From contig DJEU01000042.1 of NCBI GenBank assembly GCA_002431395.1, positions 17,934-42,693 of the forward strand: a DNA stretch of 24,760 nucleotides, written 5' to 3'. How positions within the stretch are numbered: position 1 is the first letter of the stretch; each line of letters begins with the position of its first letter. The notes beneath the pieces are model-generated. The model did no database searches. It was not told the origin of the DNA and worked only from the letters and a program-made list of their open reading frames with translations. Made by a program: the position numbers and the translations under genes. The stretch is from Lachnoclostridium sp. UBA5890. GTDB taxonomy: Bacteria; Bacillota; Clostridia; Lachnospirales; Lachnospiraceae. Shown one piece after another: positions 1-6,794 of the stretch.

Positions 1-119
1 CATCCAGCTTCCTTCAGATTCCACCTTACGATGGACACCCTTGCCTTCGGCTATATCCTTCCCACTACCGGGCGGATTTGGGACTTTAACCCTTAAGAAA
101 CGTGCGCCGCTGGGCGCAC
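1..119 (-). mobile_element. Group IIC self-splicing intron, 5' end (partial, continues past left edge)
   Basis: On the minus strand the element begins at 119 with GTGCGCCCAGCGGCGCAC, a GUGYG-type intron start. It continues with GGGTTAAAGTCCC, a segment ending in GCAAGGGTGTCC, and GAATCTGAAGGAAGC. These blocks, in this order, are characteristic of domain I of bacterial group IIC introns such as the one from Oceanobacillus iheyensis (recalled, not aligned here). The start lies right behind the U-tract of a terminator hairpin (123-164), which is the known target preference of this class. The maturase gene and domains II-VI would lie beyond the edge, so whether the intron is intact cannot be seen. 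Confidence 0.85.
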
Positions 120-122
120 AAC

Positions 123-164
123 AAAAACGACCACACCTCTTCAACGAGAGATATGGTCGTTTTT
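123..164 (-). terminator. Rho-independent terminator of the LRR gene at 182-1891, group IIC intron target
   Basis: An 11-bp perfect stem (AAAAACGACCA with TGGTCGTTTTT) encloses an inner CTCT/AGAG pairing. It is followed on the minus strand by U-rich TTTTTGTT, after which the intron starts. The A-tract on the other side makes it potentially bidirectional. Confidence 0.85.
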
Positions 165-181
165 ATGCTGCACTGCGAAAA

Positions 182-1891
182 TCAATCTTTGATCGATCCT
201 GCTAACAGCCTCGCATATTTTTCTTTACAGGACACCCATAAAACAGAAACTTTTTTCTTCTTTTTTCCTTTCGAAAACGCTTTATTTCCAACCTTTTCCA
301 ATTGCTTTCCTTTAAACAGCATCGTAGCAATCTTTCGATCTTTGTAAAATGCTCTTGGTGCTATCGTCATTATATTTTCTCCAAATATAATCTTTTTCAG
401 GTTACTGCACTGCTCAAAGGCACTTTTTCCAATTTGATCTACATTTTTTCCCATTTCTACACACGACAGCTTTTTATCTTTATAAAAAGCCTTTGCTCCA
501 ATGCTCATAACGCGGAAAATGCGTCCCTGATATCGGATCTGAGACGGTATCCGAATTGTCTTTTTTCTGCTTTTCGTACCGGTACAAACCACTGTGTTTT
601 TGCCGCTGATCTTATATTTTAATCCCTTTTGGGTGATCTGCCTGCCAATTGCAAATAAATTTTTCGGACTTTCGGCTGTTGACGTCGGAGTTGGCTCTGC
701 CGTCGTGATTGCTGTTGGTGAAGCGGTCGGTGGTACCGCCGGTGTCGGAGTTGAAGGCTCTGTCGGGGTTACCATTGGGGTTAGAGTCGACTCTGCCGTT
801 GGTGTCTCTGTTGGTGTCAAAATCGGTGTCGGCTCTGTTGTCGGTGTTACCGCTGCCGTCGGTTCCGGTGTCGTACTTGCTTCCGGCGAGGCACTTGGCT
901 CCGTCTCTTCTCCAATCTCCACTTTCGCACCTGTAGCCGCCAGTTGTTTATATACATTGCTTTCCTCCGTATACTCAGGCGCTAAACGGAAACAAAGGTT
1001 GCTGTACTGATCAAAATGATATGCTGAGATATCCTCGTATCCCGCCGGCACTTCGATAGTCAAGCCTTCTTTATCCGGAAAAGCCTCCTCTGAAACCTCC
1101 TGAATATGGTCTTCCCGTGGCAGAGTAATCGTTTCAAGTTCGTTACATCCCTTAAAAATATCTTTTTCAATAATTTCCAATTTAGCCGAAAGAGAAAATG
1201 TAAAAAAATCTGTATAAGAAAACGCTTCCCGACCAAGCTTTTTATAAGCCGGCAATATAAGTCGAGGAGCATCTACTCCGCTAAATGCGTACTCGCCAAT
1301 CTCATCCACCATACCATCTGCTTCAAAATCTTCCGCTATTTTTGCATGATAAAAAGCATATTTCCCGATTTTCCCGGATATTTTATCAAAATGCATGTAA
1401 CCATTCGGCACTTTGAAATTAGCAAATGCATAATCTCCGATGCCGGTAACTCCACCATCTTCCCCGCCACCGATAAAATTGACATCCATATCGGTCACCA
1501 GGGAACTCTGATGATCTACTGAAGTATTGTAAAAAGCTCGTTCTCCAATCGTAAGACCACTGTGCGTCTCAACATACATCATAGAAAAACTGTATCCGGA
1601 AAAGACACTGTCCATAATAGCAATCACGTCGTACCGCTTTTCTTCACTTGTTACATAATAGTTTCTGGCAAGTGCCAATACATATGGTTCTTTATTATCT
1701 TCCGGTGTATATGCACTAATCCTGGCAACATCCCCCTTGATCTGTAAGGACAATGCCGCATTCTGCATATACTTCCGATCTGTCTTATAATCCGCCCTAG
1801 CTTCTCTTACATTTCCACCTGCCAGTAATGCTGCAATGCACAACACTGCGGTCAATTTTTTAAACCCTTTATGATTATAAAACTCGTTCAT
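182..1891 (-). CDS. Secreted BspA-like leucine-rich-repeat protein with Pro/Thr linker
   Basis: This is an exported surface or secreted protein of about 569 residues. The N-terminus carries a signal peptide (basic KKL, then a hydrophobic stretch ending near the Ala-rich EARA). Residues about 110-300 hold irregular BspA/LRR_5 repeats (IGERAFYN, IGKYAFYH, IGEYAFSG). Residues about 329-409 are a low-complexity Pro/Thr/Ser/Glu linker. The C-terminal part is a second LRR block with AKAFYKDKKL-type repeats and a Lys-rich end. The start at 1891 is chosen because an upstream in-frame start at 1954 would lie before the promoter -10 box. An AGGAG lies 14 nt upstream, further than usual, with GAAGAAGA nearer. 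Its C-terminal block resembles the small LRR protein at 12464-12964. Partners or ligands cannot be inferred. Confidence 0.88.
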   Translation of the reverse strand: MNEFYNHKGFKKLTAVLCIAALLAGGNVREARADYKTDRKYMQNAALSLQIKGDVARISAYTPEDNKEPYVLALARNYYVTSEEKRYDVIAIMDSVFSGYSFSMMYVETHSGLTIGERAFYNTSVDHQSSLVTDMDVNFIGGGEDGGVTGIGDYAFANFKVPNGYMHFDKISGKIGKYAFYHAKIAEDFEADGMVDEIGEYAFSGVDAPRLILPAYKKLGREAFSYTDFFTFSLSAKLEIIEKDIFKGCNELETITLPREDHIQEVSEEAFPDKEGLTIEVPAGYEDISAYHFDQYSNLCFRLAPEYTEESNVYKQLAATGAKVEIGEETEPSASPEASTTPEPTAAVTPTTEPTPILTPTETPTAESTLTPMVTPTEPSTPTPAVPPTASPTAITTAEPTPTSTAESPKNLFAIGRQITQKGLKYKISGKNTVVCTGTKSRKKTIRIPSQIRYQGRIFRVMSIGAKAFYKDKKLSCVEMGKNVDQIGKSAFEQCSNLKKIIFGENIMTIAPRAFYKDRKIATMLFKGKQLEKVGNKAFSKGKKKKKVSVLWVSCKEKYARLLAGSIKD

Positions 1892-1936
1892 TCTTCTTCG
1901 TCCATCTCCTCTTCCTCTATATTGTAGTGTACTCTT

Positions 1937-1964
1937 AGTATACCATTTTTCCAAAATCCGTCAA
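1937..1964 (-). promoter_or_regulatory. Sigma-A promoter for the LRR gene at 182-1891
   Basis: -35 TTGACG (1964-1959), a 16-bp spacer, and -10 TATACT (1942-1937) preceded by TGG as an extended -10. The expected transcript start is near 1930, about 40 nt before the chosen ATG. Confidence 0.8.
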
Positions 1965-1987
1965 TAGCAACAACCTCACTTTCCGGT

Positions 1988-2028
1988 AAAAACAATACCC
2001 TATGAAAGTGTGGAGACTCTCATAGGGT
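1988..2028 (-). terminator. Rho-independent terminator of the AAA ATPase gene
   Basis: A 9-bp stem ACCCTATGA/TCATAGGGT encloses a 14-nt loop and is followed on the minus strand by TATTGTTTTT. It starts 15 nt after the ATPase stop codon. Confidence 0.8.
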
Positions 2029-2042
2029 AAGGATGGGCAGCA

Positions 2043-3404
2043 TTATATTTTCATTGTTCCGTCAGCAAGATCTTTTGCTACGAACGGGATAAAATAAAAC
2101 GGTACAGTGAGTAACTTTTGCCCGGCATTGTAACCGTAATTATTTTTGGAAACTTTAATAGCATACTCAAACTTATTGTGGTTTGAGAATTTTTCCAGAG
2201 AATTAAGCGTGCCTCTGCCTTTTTTTACATCAAGCGGATATAATTTATTGTTTGACTCGATAATAAATTCAAGTTCCGCAGATGTCTTACCGCGCCAGTA
2301 AAACAGTTTATGCTCTTTGGCAATTAATTCGTTTGCCACAAAGTTTTCGAAAAATATTCCGGATAACGTATTATCTCTTTCATTCGACACAAAGGATGCC
2401 GCATTGATACCGCTTTGATACGAAAACATACCTATATCTCCCAGAAAGAGACGAAAATTGCTTTCGCTGTCTGGCATAAGCGGCATTGTTATATGTTCTT
2501 TCAATTGGAAAGATTGGTTTACAACGTGTGCCATTGTAAGCCACTGTATAGAAGTTGCATAATCCCTTGTTCTGCTCTTTTCCGCAATAAGTCTAGGAGA
2601 AAAATTTTTTGATTCCTTATTCAGCTCTCTGTAAATGTTTTGGAACAAGGCACGGGAACGCAATACTGCCTCCTGACTTGCCTGATAAAGTTCCATATCA
2701 GATAGATAGTTGTCATATAACACTTTAAGAATTTCTCTTGATTCGAGAAGATTCCCTTCCTCAATGTAGGCTTCCACCGCTTCGGGCATACCGCCTACAA
2801 GTAAATATCTATAGATCTGCTCCATTGCTAACTCATGAATTTGATTATCCAATGGTTTCTTTTCTTCATACGCTTTTTTAACAGCATTATAAAGTATATT
2901 ATTGCTATTCATCAAAAACTCATCAAAGGTCATCGGATAAATTGTTAATTGATTTATCTTTCCAACAGGAAACAGGAATTTATTGTTTTCCCCAGAACCT
3001 CTCTTATGGGTTTCTCTTTGAATCTTAATACGAACCATTGAGCCGGTTGCAATAACAGGAATTTCTCTGAAATCCTGACAAAAATATTTGAGGGAAGATA
3101 TAATATTAGGACATTCCTGTATCTCATCAAAAATCAACAACGTCGTTTCATCTATTTTTTTTCCCGTACGCAGCGAAATATATTCAATAATTTTTTCAGC
3201 ATTGGCAGTTCTGGAACAGAACTCACGGATTTCATCCTCTTTTTTGCAGTCAACATAGATGTAGTTATTTTTATAATAGGTTTTAGCAAAAAGTTCTTCT
3301 ACAAGATACGTTTTGCCAACCTGCCTCGCTCCCCAAATAATTAAAGGCTTTTTGCGTTTGTTATTGTTCCAATCTACCAGTTTTTGCAATGTAATTCGTT
3401 CCAT
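2043..3404 (-). CDS. AAA family ATPase with DUF4143-type C-terminus
   Basis: A 453-residue cytoplasmic P-loop ATPase of the AAA_14/DUF4143 type. Walker A is GARQVGKT (residues 25-32), Walker B is LLIFDEIQE with D93 and E94, and a sensor-like IATGS motif follows at about 118-122. Near residues 385-415 the stretch with AELEFII and LYPLDVKKG matches the nuclease-fold-like end known in DUF4143 proteins. The start has a good ribosome binding site (GGAGG, 7 nt before ATG). The gene stands alone with its own promoter and terminator, separate from the divergent signalling operon. These ATPases are widespread and often variable between strains, and their physiological role is not established. Nothing in the sequence suggests damage. 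Confidence 0.9.
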   Translation of the reverse strand: MERITLQKLVDWNNNKRKKPLIIWGARQVGKTYLVEELFAKTYYKNNYIYVDCKKEDEIREFCSRTANAEKIIEYISLRTGKKIDETTLLIFDEIQECPNIISSLKYFCQDFREIPVIATGSMVRIKIQRETHKRGSGENNKFLFPVGKINQLTIYPMTFDEFLMNSNNILYNAVKKAYEEKKPLDNQIHELAMEQIYRYLLVGGMPEAVEAYIEEGNLLESREILKVLYDNYLSDMELYQASQEAVLRSRALFQNIYRELNKESKNFSPRLIAEKSRTRDYATSIQWLTMAHVVNQSFQLKEHITMPLMPDSESNFRLFLGDIGMFSYQSGINAASFVSNERDNTLSGIFFENFVANELIAKEHKLFYWRGKTSAELEFIIESNNKLYPLDVKKGRGTLNSLEKFSNHNKFEYAIKVSKNNYGYNAGQKLLTVPFYFIPFVAKDLADGTMKI

Positions 3405-3434
3405 AGATAAACCTCCAACTCATGTAATATATGT

Positions 3435-3463
3435 ATTGTACCATAATCTGCACCAATTATCAA
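3435..3463 (-). promoter_or_regulatory. Sigma-A promoter for the AAA ATPase
   Basis: -35 TTGATA (3463-3458), a 17-bp spacer, and -10 TACAAT (3440-3435) with TGG before it (extended -10). The first copy of the 33-bp-spaced motif lies inside the spacer. Confidence 0.78.
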
Positions 3464-3553
3464 ATAAATTCAGAAGTTATTTACACCTACAGTACCTTTA
3501 AAAATTCAATTATTTGCACCTGGGACACATTTTATATGTTAATTATCTGCACG
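3442..3553. repeat. Four degenerate AATTATYTGCACC motifs at exact 33-bp spacing
   Basis: The core TGCACC (or TACACC, TGCACG) starts at 3449, 3482, 3515 and 3548, each preceded by an AT-rich half close to AATTATY. The spacing is 33 bp each time, about three helical turns, so all copies face the same side of the DNA. The sequence between cores is not conserved. This could be an operator or iteron-like array for the ATPase promoter, or the repeated terminus of a lost insertion sequence of an IS21-like type. Confidence 0.7.
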
Positions 3554-3668
3554 CGGCCTCTGATATTTTAGCAAAATATGTCAGTCACATTTCCCTGCTC
3601 CGACAAATTTGCAACTTCACCTTGCATAATTAGCGCCTTTTTCGACACATTTAGCAAATGATGGTAAA

Positions 3669-3697
3669 TTGACTGGTATATGAATTTATGATATACT
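3669..3697 (+). promoter_or_regulatory. Sigma-A promoter of the LytTR/FHA/kinase operon
   Basis: -35 TTGACT (3669-3674), a 17-bp spacer, and -10 TATACT (3692-3697). A second -10-like TATAAT with TG in front lies at 3701-3706 but has no matching -35. Confidence 0.8.
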
Positions 3698-3734
3698 TGA
3701 TATAATTAAAAAAGAGTAAAAAAGGGTAAAAATA

Positions 3735-4781
3735 ATGATAAAAATCGGAATTTGCGACGAAGATGTAACATTTACAAATAAACTTTACGATACGATCAGT
3801 ACCATTCTTTTTCCTATTGATGAATGGACCACAAAGATATTCCGTAATAGTGATGAGATTATTGAAGCCATTAAAACAAATGAATATAACTGCCAGCTTC
3901 TTTTTATGGATATTATGATAAAAGATGGGCTGGATGTCGTCCGCTATATGTTGGAAAACGAGGTAAACACAGATATTATCTTTGTCACTTCTTCCAAGGA
4001 TTTTGTGTATGAGTCGTACCATTATCACACATTTGCGTATTTGCTCAAACCGGTATCTGAAGATGATATTTCTACCGAATTGCAGCGATATTTGAAAGAA
4101 TTAAATGTCTCTTTCCGGTTTCTGACTGTTACCAGCGAAGGTTCCAAAAAAAATATTGCGATCGATTCAATTCTTTATATTGAAAGCAGCGGGCACAAGG
4201 TGATCATTCATACAAAAGAGCAGGATTATACCTGCTACCAGAAGTTGAATGAACTGGAAGAGTCTCTCAAACCATATGGTTTTCTGCGATGCCATCAAAG
4301 TTATCTGGTATCCAGACGGCACGTTGTGGATTTTTCGCTGGCGTCCCTTCGTATTGCAAATAACAACATACCTATCAGCCGCCGTTACCAGCCGGTTTTA
4401 CAGGAAGTTTTAGCCACAAAGGAAGAGATTGCTGAACCGTCGGCAAGTACCATCAGCGAAAAACAAAAAAATTACGGTGCTATCGTTTGTACACAGGGCG
4501 CCTACCTCGGATCCATCATACATATCTGTCCGGAACAAAAGATTTTGATCGGCAGAGACTTAAATATGGTAGATATTCAAGTAAATCTTCCCCTGACAAG
4601 CCGTCTGCATTGCGAGATTGTGTATCATGCAGACCGTCAGGAATACGATGTCACCGATTATTCAAGCAGCGGTACCTATATCAACCGTAAGCAGCGTCTC
4701 ATACATGGGATCACGTATACTATGAAGAAAGGAACTGCTCTTTGTTTTGGTGATCTGGAAACAGTTTACAAATTAGCATAA
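3735..4781 (+). CDS. REC-LytTR-FHA response regulator fusion
   Basis: A 348-residue cytoplasmic regulator with three domains. A receiver domain spans about 2-118, with acidic D8/E9/D10, phosphoacceptor D59 in LLFMDIM and K105 in YLLKP. A LytTR DNA-binding domain spans about 130-226, with the characteristic FLRCHQSYLVS. A C-terminal FHA domain spans about 248-345, with GR at 273-274, SRLH at 289-292, SSSGTYIN and a conserved FGD. LytTR domains bind DNA direct repeats and FHA domains bind phosphothreonine, so the protein could integrate Asp phosphorylation with the Thr kinase encoded two genes downstream. No histidine kinase adjoins it. The ribosome binding site is modest (AAAGGG). This domain order is uncommon. 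It is the first gene of a three-gene operon, followed by a 23-nt gap. Confidence 0.9.
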   Translation: MIKIGICDEDVTFTNKLYDTISTILFPIDEWTTKIFRNSDEIIEAIKTNEYNCQLLFMDIMIKDGLDVVRYMLENEVNTDIIFVTSSKDFVYESYHYHTFAYLLKPVSEDDISTELQRYLKELNVSFRFLTVTSEGSKKNIAIDSILYIESSGHKVIIHTKEQDYTCYQKLNELEESLKPYGFLRCHQSYLVSRRHVVDFSLASLRIANNNIPISRRYQPVLQEVLATKEEIAEPSASTISEKQKNYGAIVCTQGAYLGSIIHICPEQKILIGRDLNMVDIQVNLPLTSRLHCEIVYHADRQEYDVTDYSSSGTYINRKQRLIHGITYTMKKGTALCFGDLETVYKLA

Positions 4782-4804
4782 TTACAGAAAGGCAGTTTTC
4801 CATT

Positions 4805-5311
4805 ATGAATTTAATCAGATGTCCCGAAGGGCATTATTACAATAAAGAAAAATTTCCATCCTGTCCGCATTGTGCCAATGTCCCTACCTTTTCGGAGGAT
4901 ATTGCAGAACAATCGGAAATTGAAACGGCTCTCCCTACTCCCAATGCCGTAAAGCAGATTCACCACGCATTTCGCAAGACAGCCGGCTGGCTGGTCTGCA
5001 TAAAGGGAACCATGCTCGGCGAAAGTTTTCCGATATGGGAAGGGAAAAACCGTATTGGACGTTCTACCACAATGGATATCGTACTTCTTTACGAAAACAG
5101 CGTCTCAAGAGAAAATCATGCCTGTATTGAATACAATTCTGCCGATCAATCTTTTACATTGACAACGCAGAACGAAGACAATATTGTCATGATAAATGAC
5201 AAAAAAATTTCAAAACCCGTACGTCTGTGTGATCGCGATACGATCACACTGGGAAAATGTGTATTGACATTTATTCCATTTTGTGATAAGAATTTTAATT
5301 GGAACCATTAA
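4805..5311 (+). CDS. Zinc-ribbon-like FHA domain protein
   Basis: A 168-residue soluble protein. The N-terminus (residues 6-23) has CPEGH and CPHC, a short metal-binding knuckle with C6, H10, C20 and C23. A linker of about 35 residues follows, then an FHA domain (about 62-158) with IGR at 84-86, SRENH at 101-105 and N131. FHA domains recognise phosphothreonine peptides, so this protein is probably a partner or substrate reader of the adjacent kinase. It lies between the LytTR-FHA regulator and the kinase, with 22 nt to the kinase start. The FHA His spacing (S-R-x-x-H) is one residue longer than the usual SRxH, so phosphopeptide binding is likely but not assured. Confidence 0.85.
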   Translation: MNLIRCPEGHYYNKEKFPSCPHCANVPTFSEDIAEQSEIETALPTPNAVKQIHHAFRKTAGWLVCIKGTMLGESFPIWEGKNRIGRSTTMDIVLLYENSVSRENHACIEYNSADQSFTLTTQNEDNIVMINDKKISKPVRLCDRDTITLGKCVLTFIPFCDKNFNWNH

Positions 5312-5333
5312 CCCATAACAGGAGGCAGTACTT

Positions 5334-6794
5334 ATGCAGGAGGCAGCCATTTCCGAAGATTACGCTCTGCCTGCCGGCACAATCCTCCATAATATGTACC
5401 GGATTGAGCAGATTCTTGGCAGGGGCGGTTTTGCCATCATTTACAAATGTGTAAATCTGTCTACCGGCGAAACCGCAGCAGTAAAAGAATATTTTCCGTC
5501 CAGTCTTGCAACGCGCAGACGCCGGCAGGGCTTTTTTTGCGTGCAGCCATTTGAAAAAAATGCGGCGGAGTTCCGGACCGGACACCGGCATTTTCTGGAA
5601 GAGGCACGCATTTTAAAGGAATGCCGCGATCTTCCGGGAATTGTAACCGTATATGATTTTTTTGAAGAAAATCAGACTGCCTATATCGTGATGGAATACA
5701 TTGAAGGATTGACATTAGAACAATACATAAAGACGAATGGTGTGTTGTCTCCTTCGGAAATGCTGGAATTGCTCCTTCCACTTTTACATTCTCTGAAAAA
5801 AATACACAATAAAGGACTGATTCACCGGGATATCAGTCCAAACAATATGATCCTTGGAATGGATAACAAACTTCATCTGATTGATTTTGGTGCTGCCAAG
5901 ATAAAACCAACACATCCCAGCCGACAGCAGACAATTATTTTAAAAAAGGGATATGCGCCGCCGGAACAGTACATGGCTTCCGGCAACATCGGCGCTTGGA
6001 GTGATATCTACGCTCTTTGCGCTACCATTTGTTTTGCGTTATCCGGTCAGACACCGCTATCTGCGATTGATCGTCTGCAACAAAAACCGCCACAGGCATT
6101 TACAAATTTTAACAATATTCCAATGCAGCTTGCCGCTGTGATCGAGCGCGGTCTTGCTTTACAGCCATCGGAACGTTACAAAACACTGGAAGATTTTATC
6201 TTTGCATTAGAACACCCGGAGTCCGTGGAAAACGGCAACACGATCATAGAATCCGCTTCCGGGCATAACAAGACATTTCACATACGCTCCCGTATCGCAC
6301 TGATTTCATTATGTGCGGCAGTTCTTGCCACGGGCGGGCTTCTATATGCTTTCCGCGGATCCTCTGCACCGGATACCGTCTCGACGGTGCCGACTGCTGT
6401 ACCTATGGCAGAAAAAAGCAGTACGCCGGTCTCTTCCCCGGCTTCAACCGTGCCTGCCATCCTGACGATGGATAATGTCACAGGATTATCGCAAAAAAAG
6501 GCGGAAAAAAAGGTTCACGCGTTGGATTCTTCCATCAAGATCCGCATTAAGAAAAAATATGATACTGCGCAGACAAAAGGCCTCGTAATCTCCCAATCGA
6601 TTGCAAAGGGGACCGTTTTTAATGCCGGTTCTCTTTCGCAGATCACACTGACGATCAGCCGCGGGACAAAAACGGCAGGTCACAGCCGCAATACGGCTAA
6701 ACCTGCCGATACAAAACCTACTTCGAAAAAGAATGACTCAAACGCCTTCGATGTAACTGTGAAAAAGAAAACTCACAGTTTTGAAATCGACTAA
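5334..6794 (+). CDS. Membrane Ser/Thr protein kinase with one PASTA domain
   Basis: A 486-residue PknB-type kinase. The cytoplasmic kinase domain (about 22-295) has the glycine loop GRGGFA (29-34), catalytic lysine K51 in AAVKEYF, E89/E90 in the C-helix, HRDISPNN with D166 and N171, DFG at 184-186 and GYAPPEQY. The HRDLKPxN lysine is Ser168. One transmembrane helix (about 320-340) leads to an extracellular PASTA domain (about 376-442), known in the family to sense cell-wall fragments, and then a Thr/Lys-rich tail. The ribosome binding site AGGAGG precedes the ATG. The gene ends the operon, and its last 4 nt overlap the convergent histidine kinase gene. The coding sequence near 6673-6708 also forms a strong hairpin on the opposite strand. 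Confidence 0.93.
   Translation: MQEAAISEDYALPAGTILHNMYRIEQILGRGGFAIIYKCVNLSTGETAAVKEYFPSSLATRRRRQGFFCVQPFEKNAAEFRTGHRHFLEEARILKECRDLPGIVTVYDFFEENQTAYIVMEYIEGLTLEQYIKTNGVLSPSEMLELLLPLLHSLKKIHNKGLIHRDISPNNMILGMDNKLHLIDFGAAKIKPTHPSRQQTIILKKGYAPPEQYMASGNIGAWSDIYALCATICFALSGQTPLSAIDRLQQKPPQAFTNFNNIPMQLAAVIERGLALQPSERYKTLEDFIFALEHPESVENGNTIIESASGHNKTFHIRSRIALISLCAAVLATGGLLYAFRGSSAPDTVSTVPTAVPMAEKSSTPVSSPASTVPAILTMDNVTGLSQKKAEKKVHALDSSIKIRIKKKYDTAQTKGLVISQSIAKGTVFNAGSLSQITLTISRGTKTAGHSRNTAKPADTKPTSKKNDSNAFDVTVKKKTHSFEID
6668..6708 (-). terminator. Terminator for the histidine kinase operon, inside the kinase coding sequence
   Basis: On the minus strand an 8-bp outer stem (CGGCAGGT/ACCTGCCG) and a 5-bp inner stem (AGCCG/CGGCT) are followed directly by UUUUU (6672-6668). 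It begins 83 nt after the histidine kinase stop codon and lies wholly within the plus-strand Ser/Thr kinase gene. Confidence 0.75.

Larger units (their letters stand above)
3405..3734. other. 330-bp intergenic region between divergent genes
   Basis: The region contains the ribosome binding site and promoter of the AAA ATPase, a 33-bp-spaced repeat array (3442-3553), and the promoter of the plus-strand operon (3669-3697). Between 3560 and 3660 I see no convincing gene or hairpin, only AT-rich DNA with a second GACACATTT (also at 3524). Confidence 0.7.

Noticed and set aside
594..1010. Val/Gly-rich plus-strand open frame of 138 codons
   Set aside because: It is the antisense of the Pro/Thr linker of the LRR protein; the repeated composition comes from that linker, and no ribosome binding site is seen.
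3442..3553. CRISPR array
   Set aside because: Only a core of about 13 bp recurs at a 33-bp period; the repeats are degenerate and leave about 20 unconserved bases between cores, and no cas genes are present.
3651..4028. Minus-strand open frame of 125 codons
   Set aside because: It is antisense to the receiver domain and overlaps the operon promoter; its Ile/Phe/Tyr-rich composition is typical of a shadow frame.
6755..6780. Terminator for the Ser/Thr kinase gene (AACTGTGA/TCACAGTT stem)
   Set aside because: The stem is followed by only a very short T-run and lies before the stop codon; the hairpin at 6812-6840 is a slightly better candidate.
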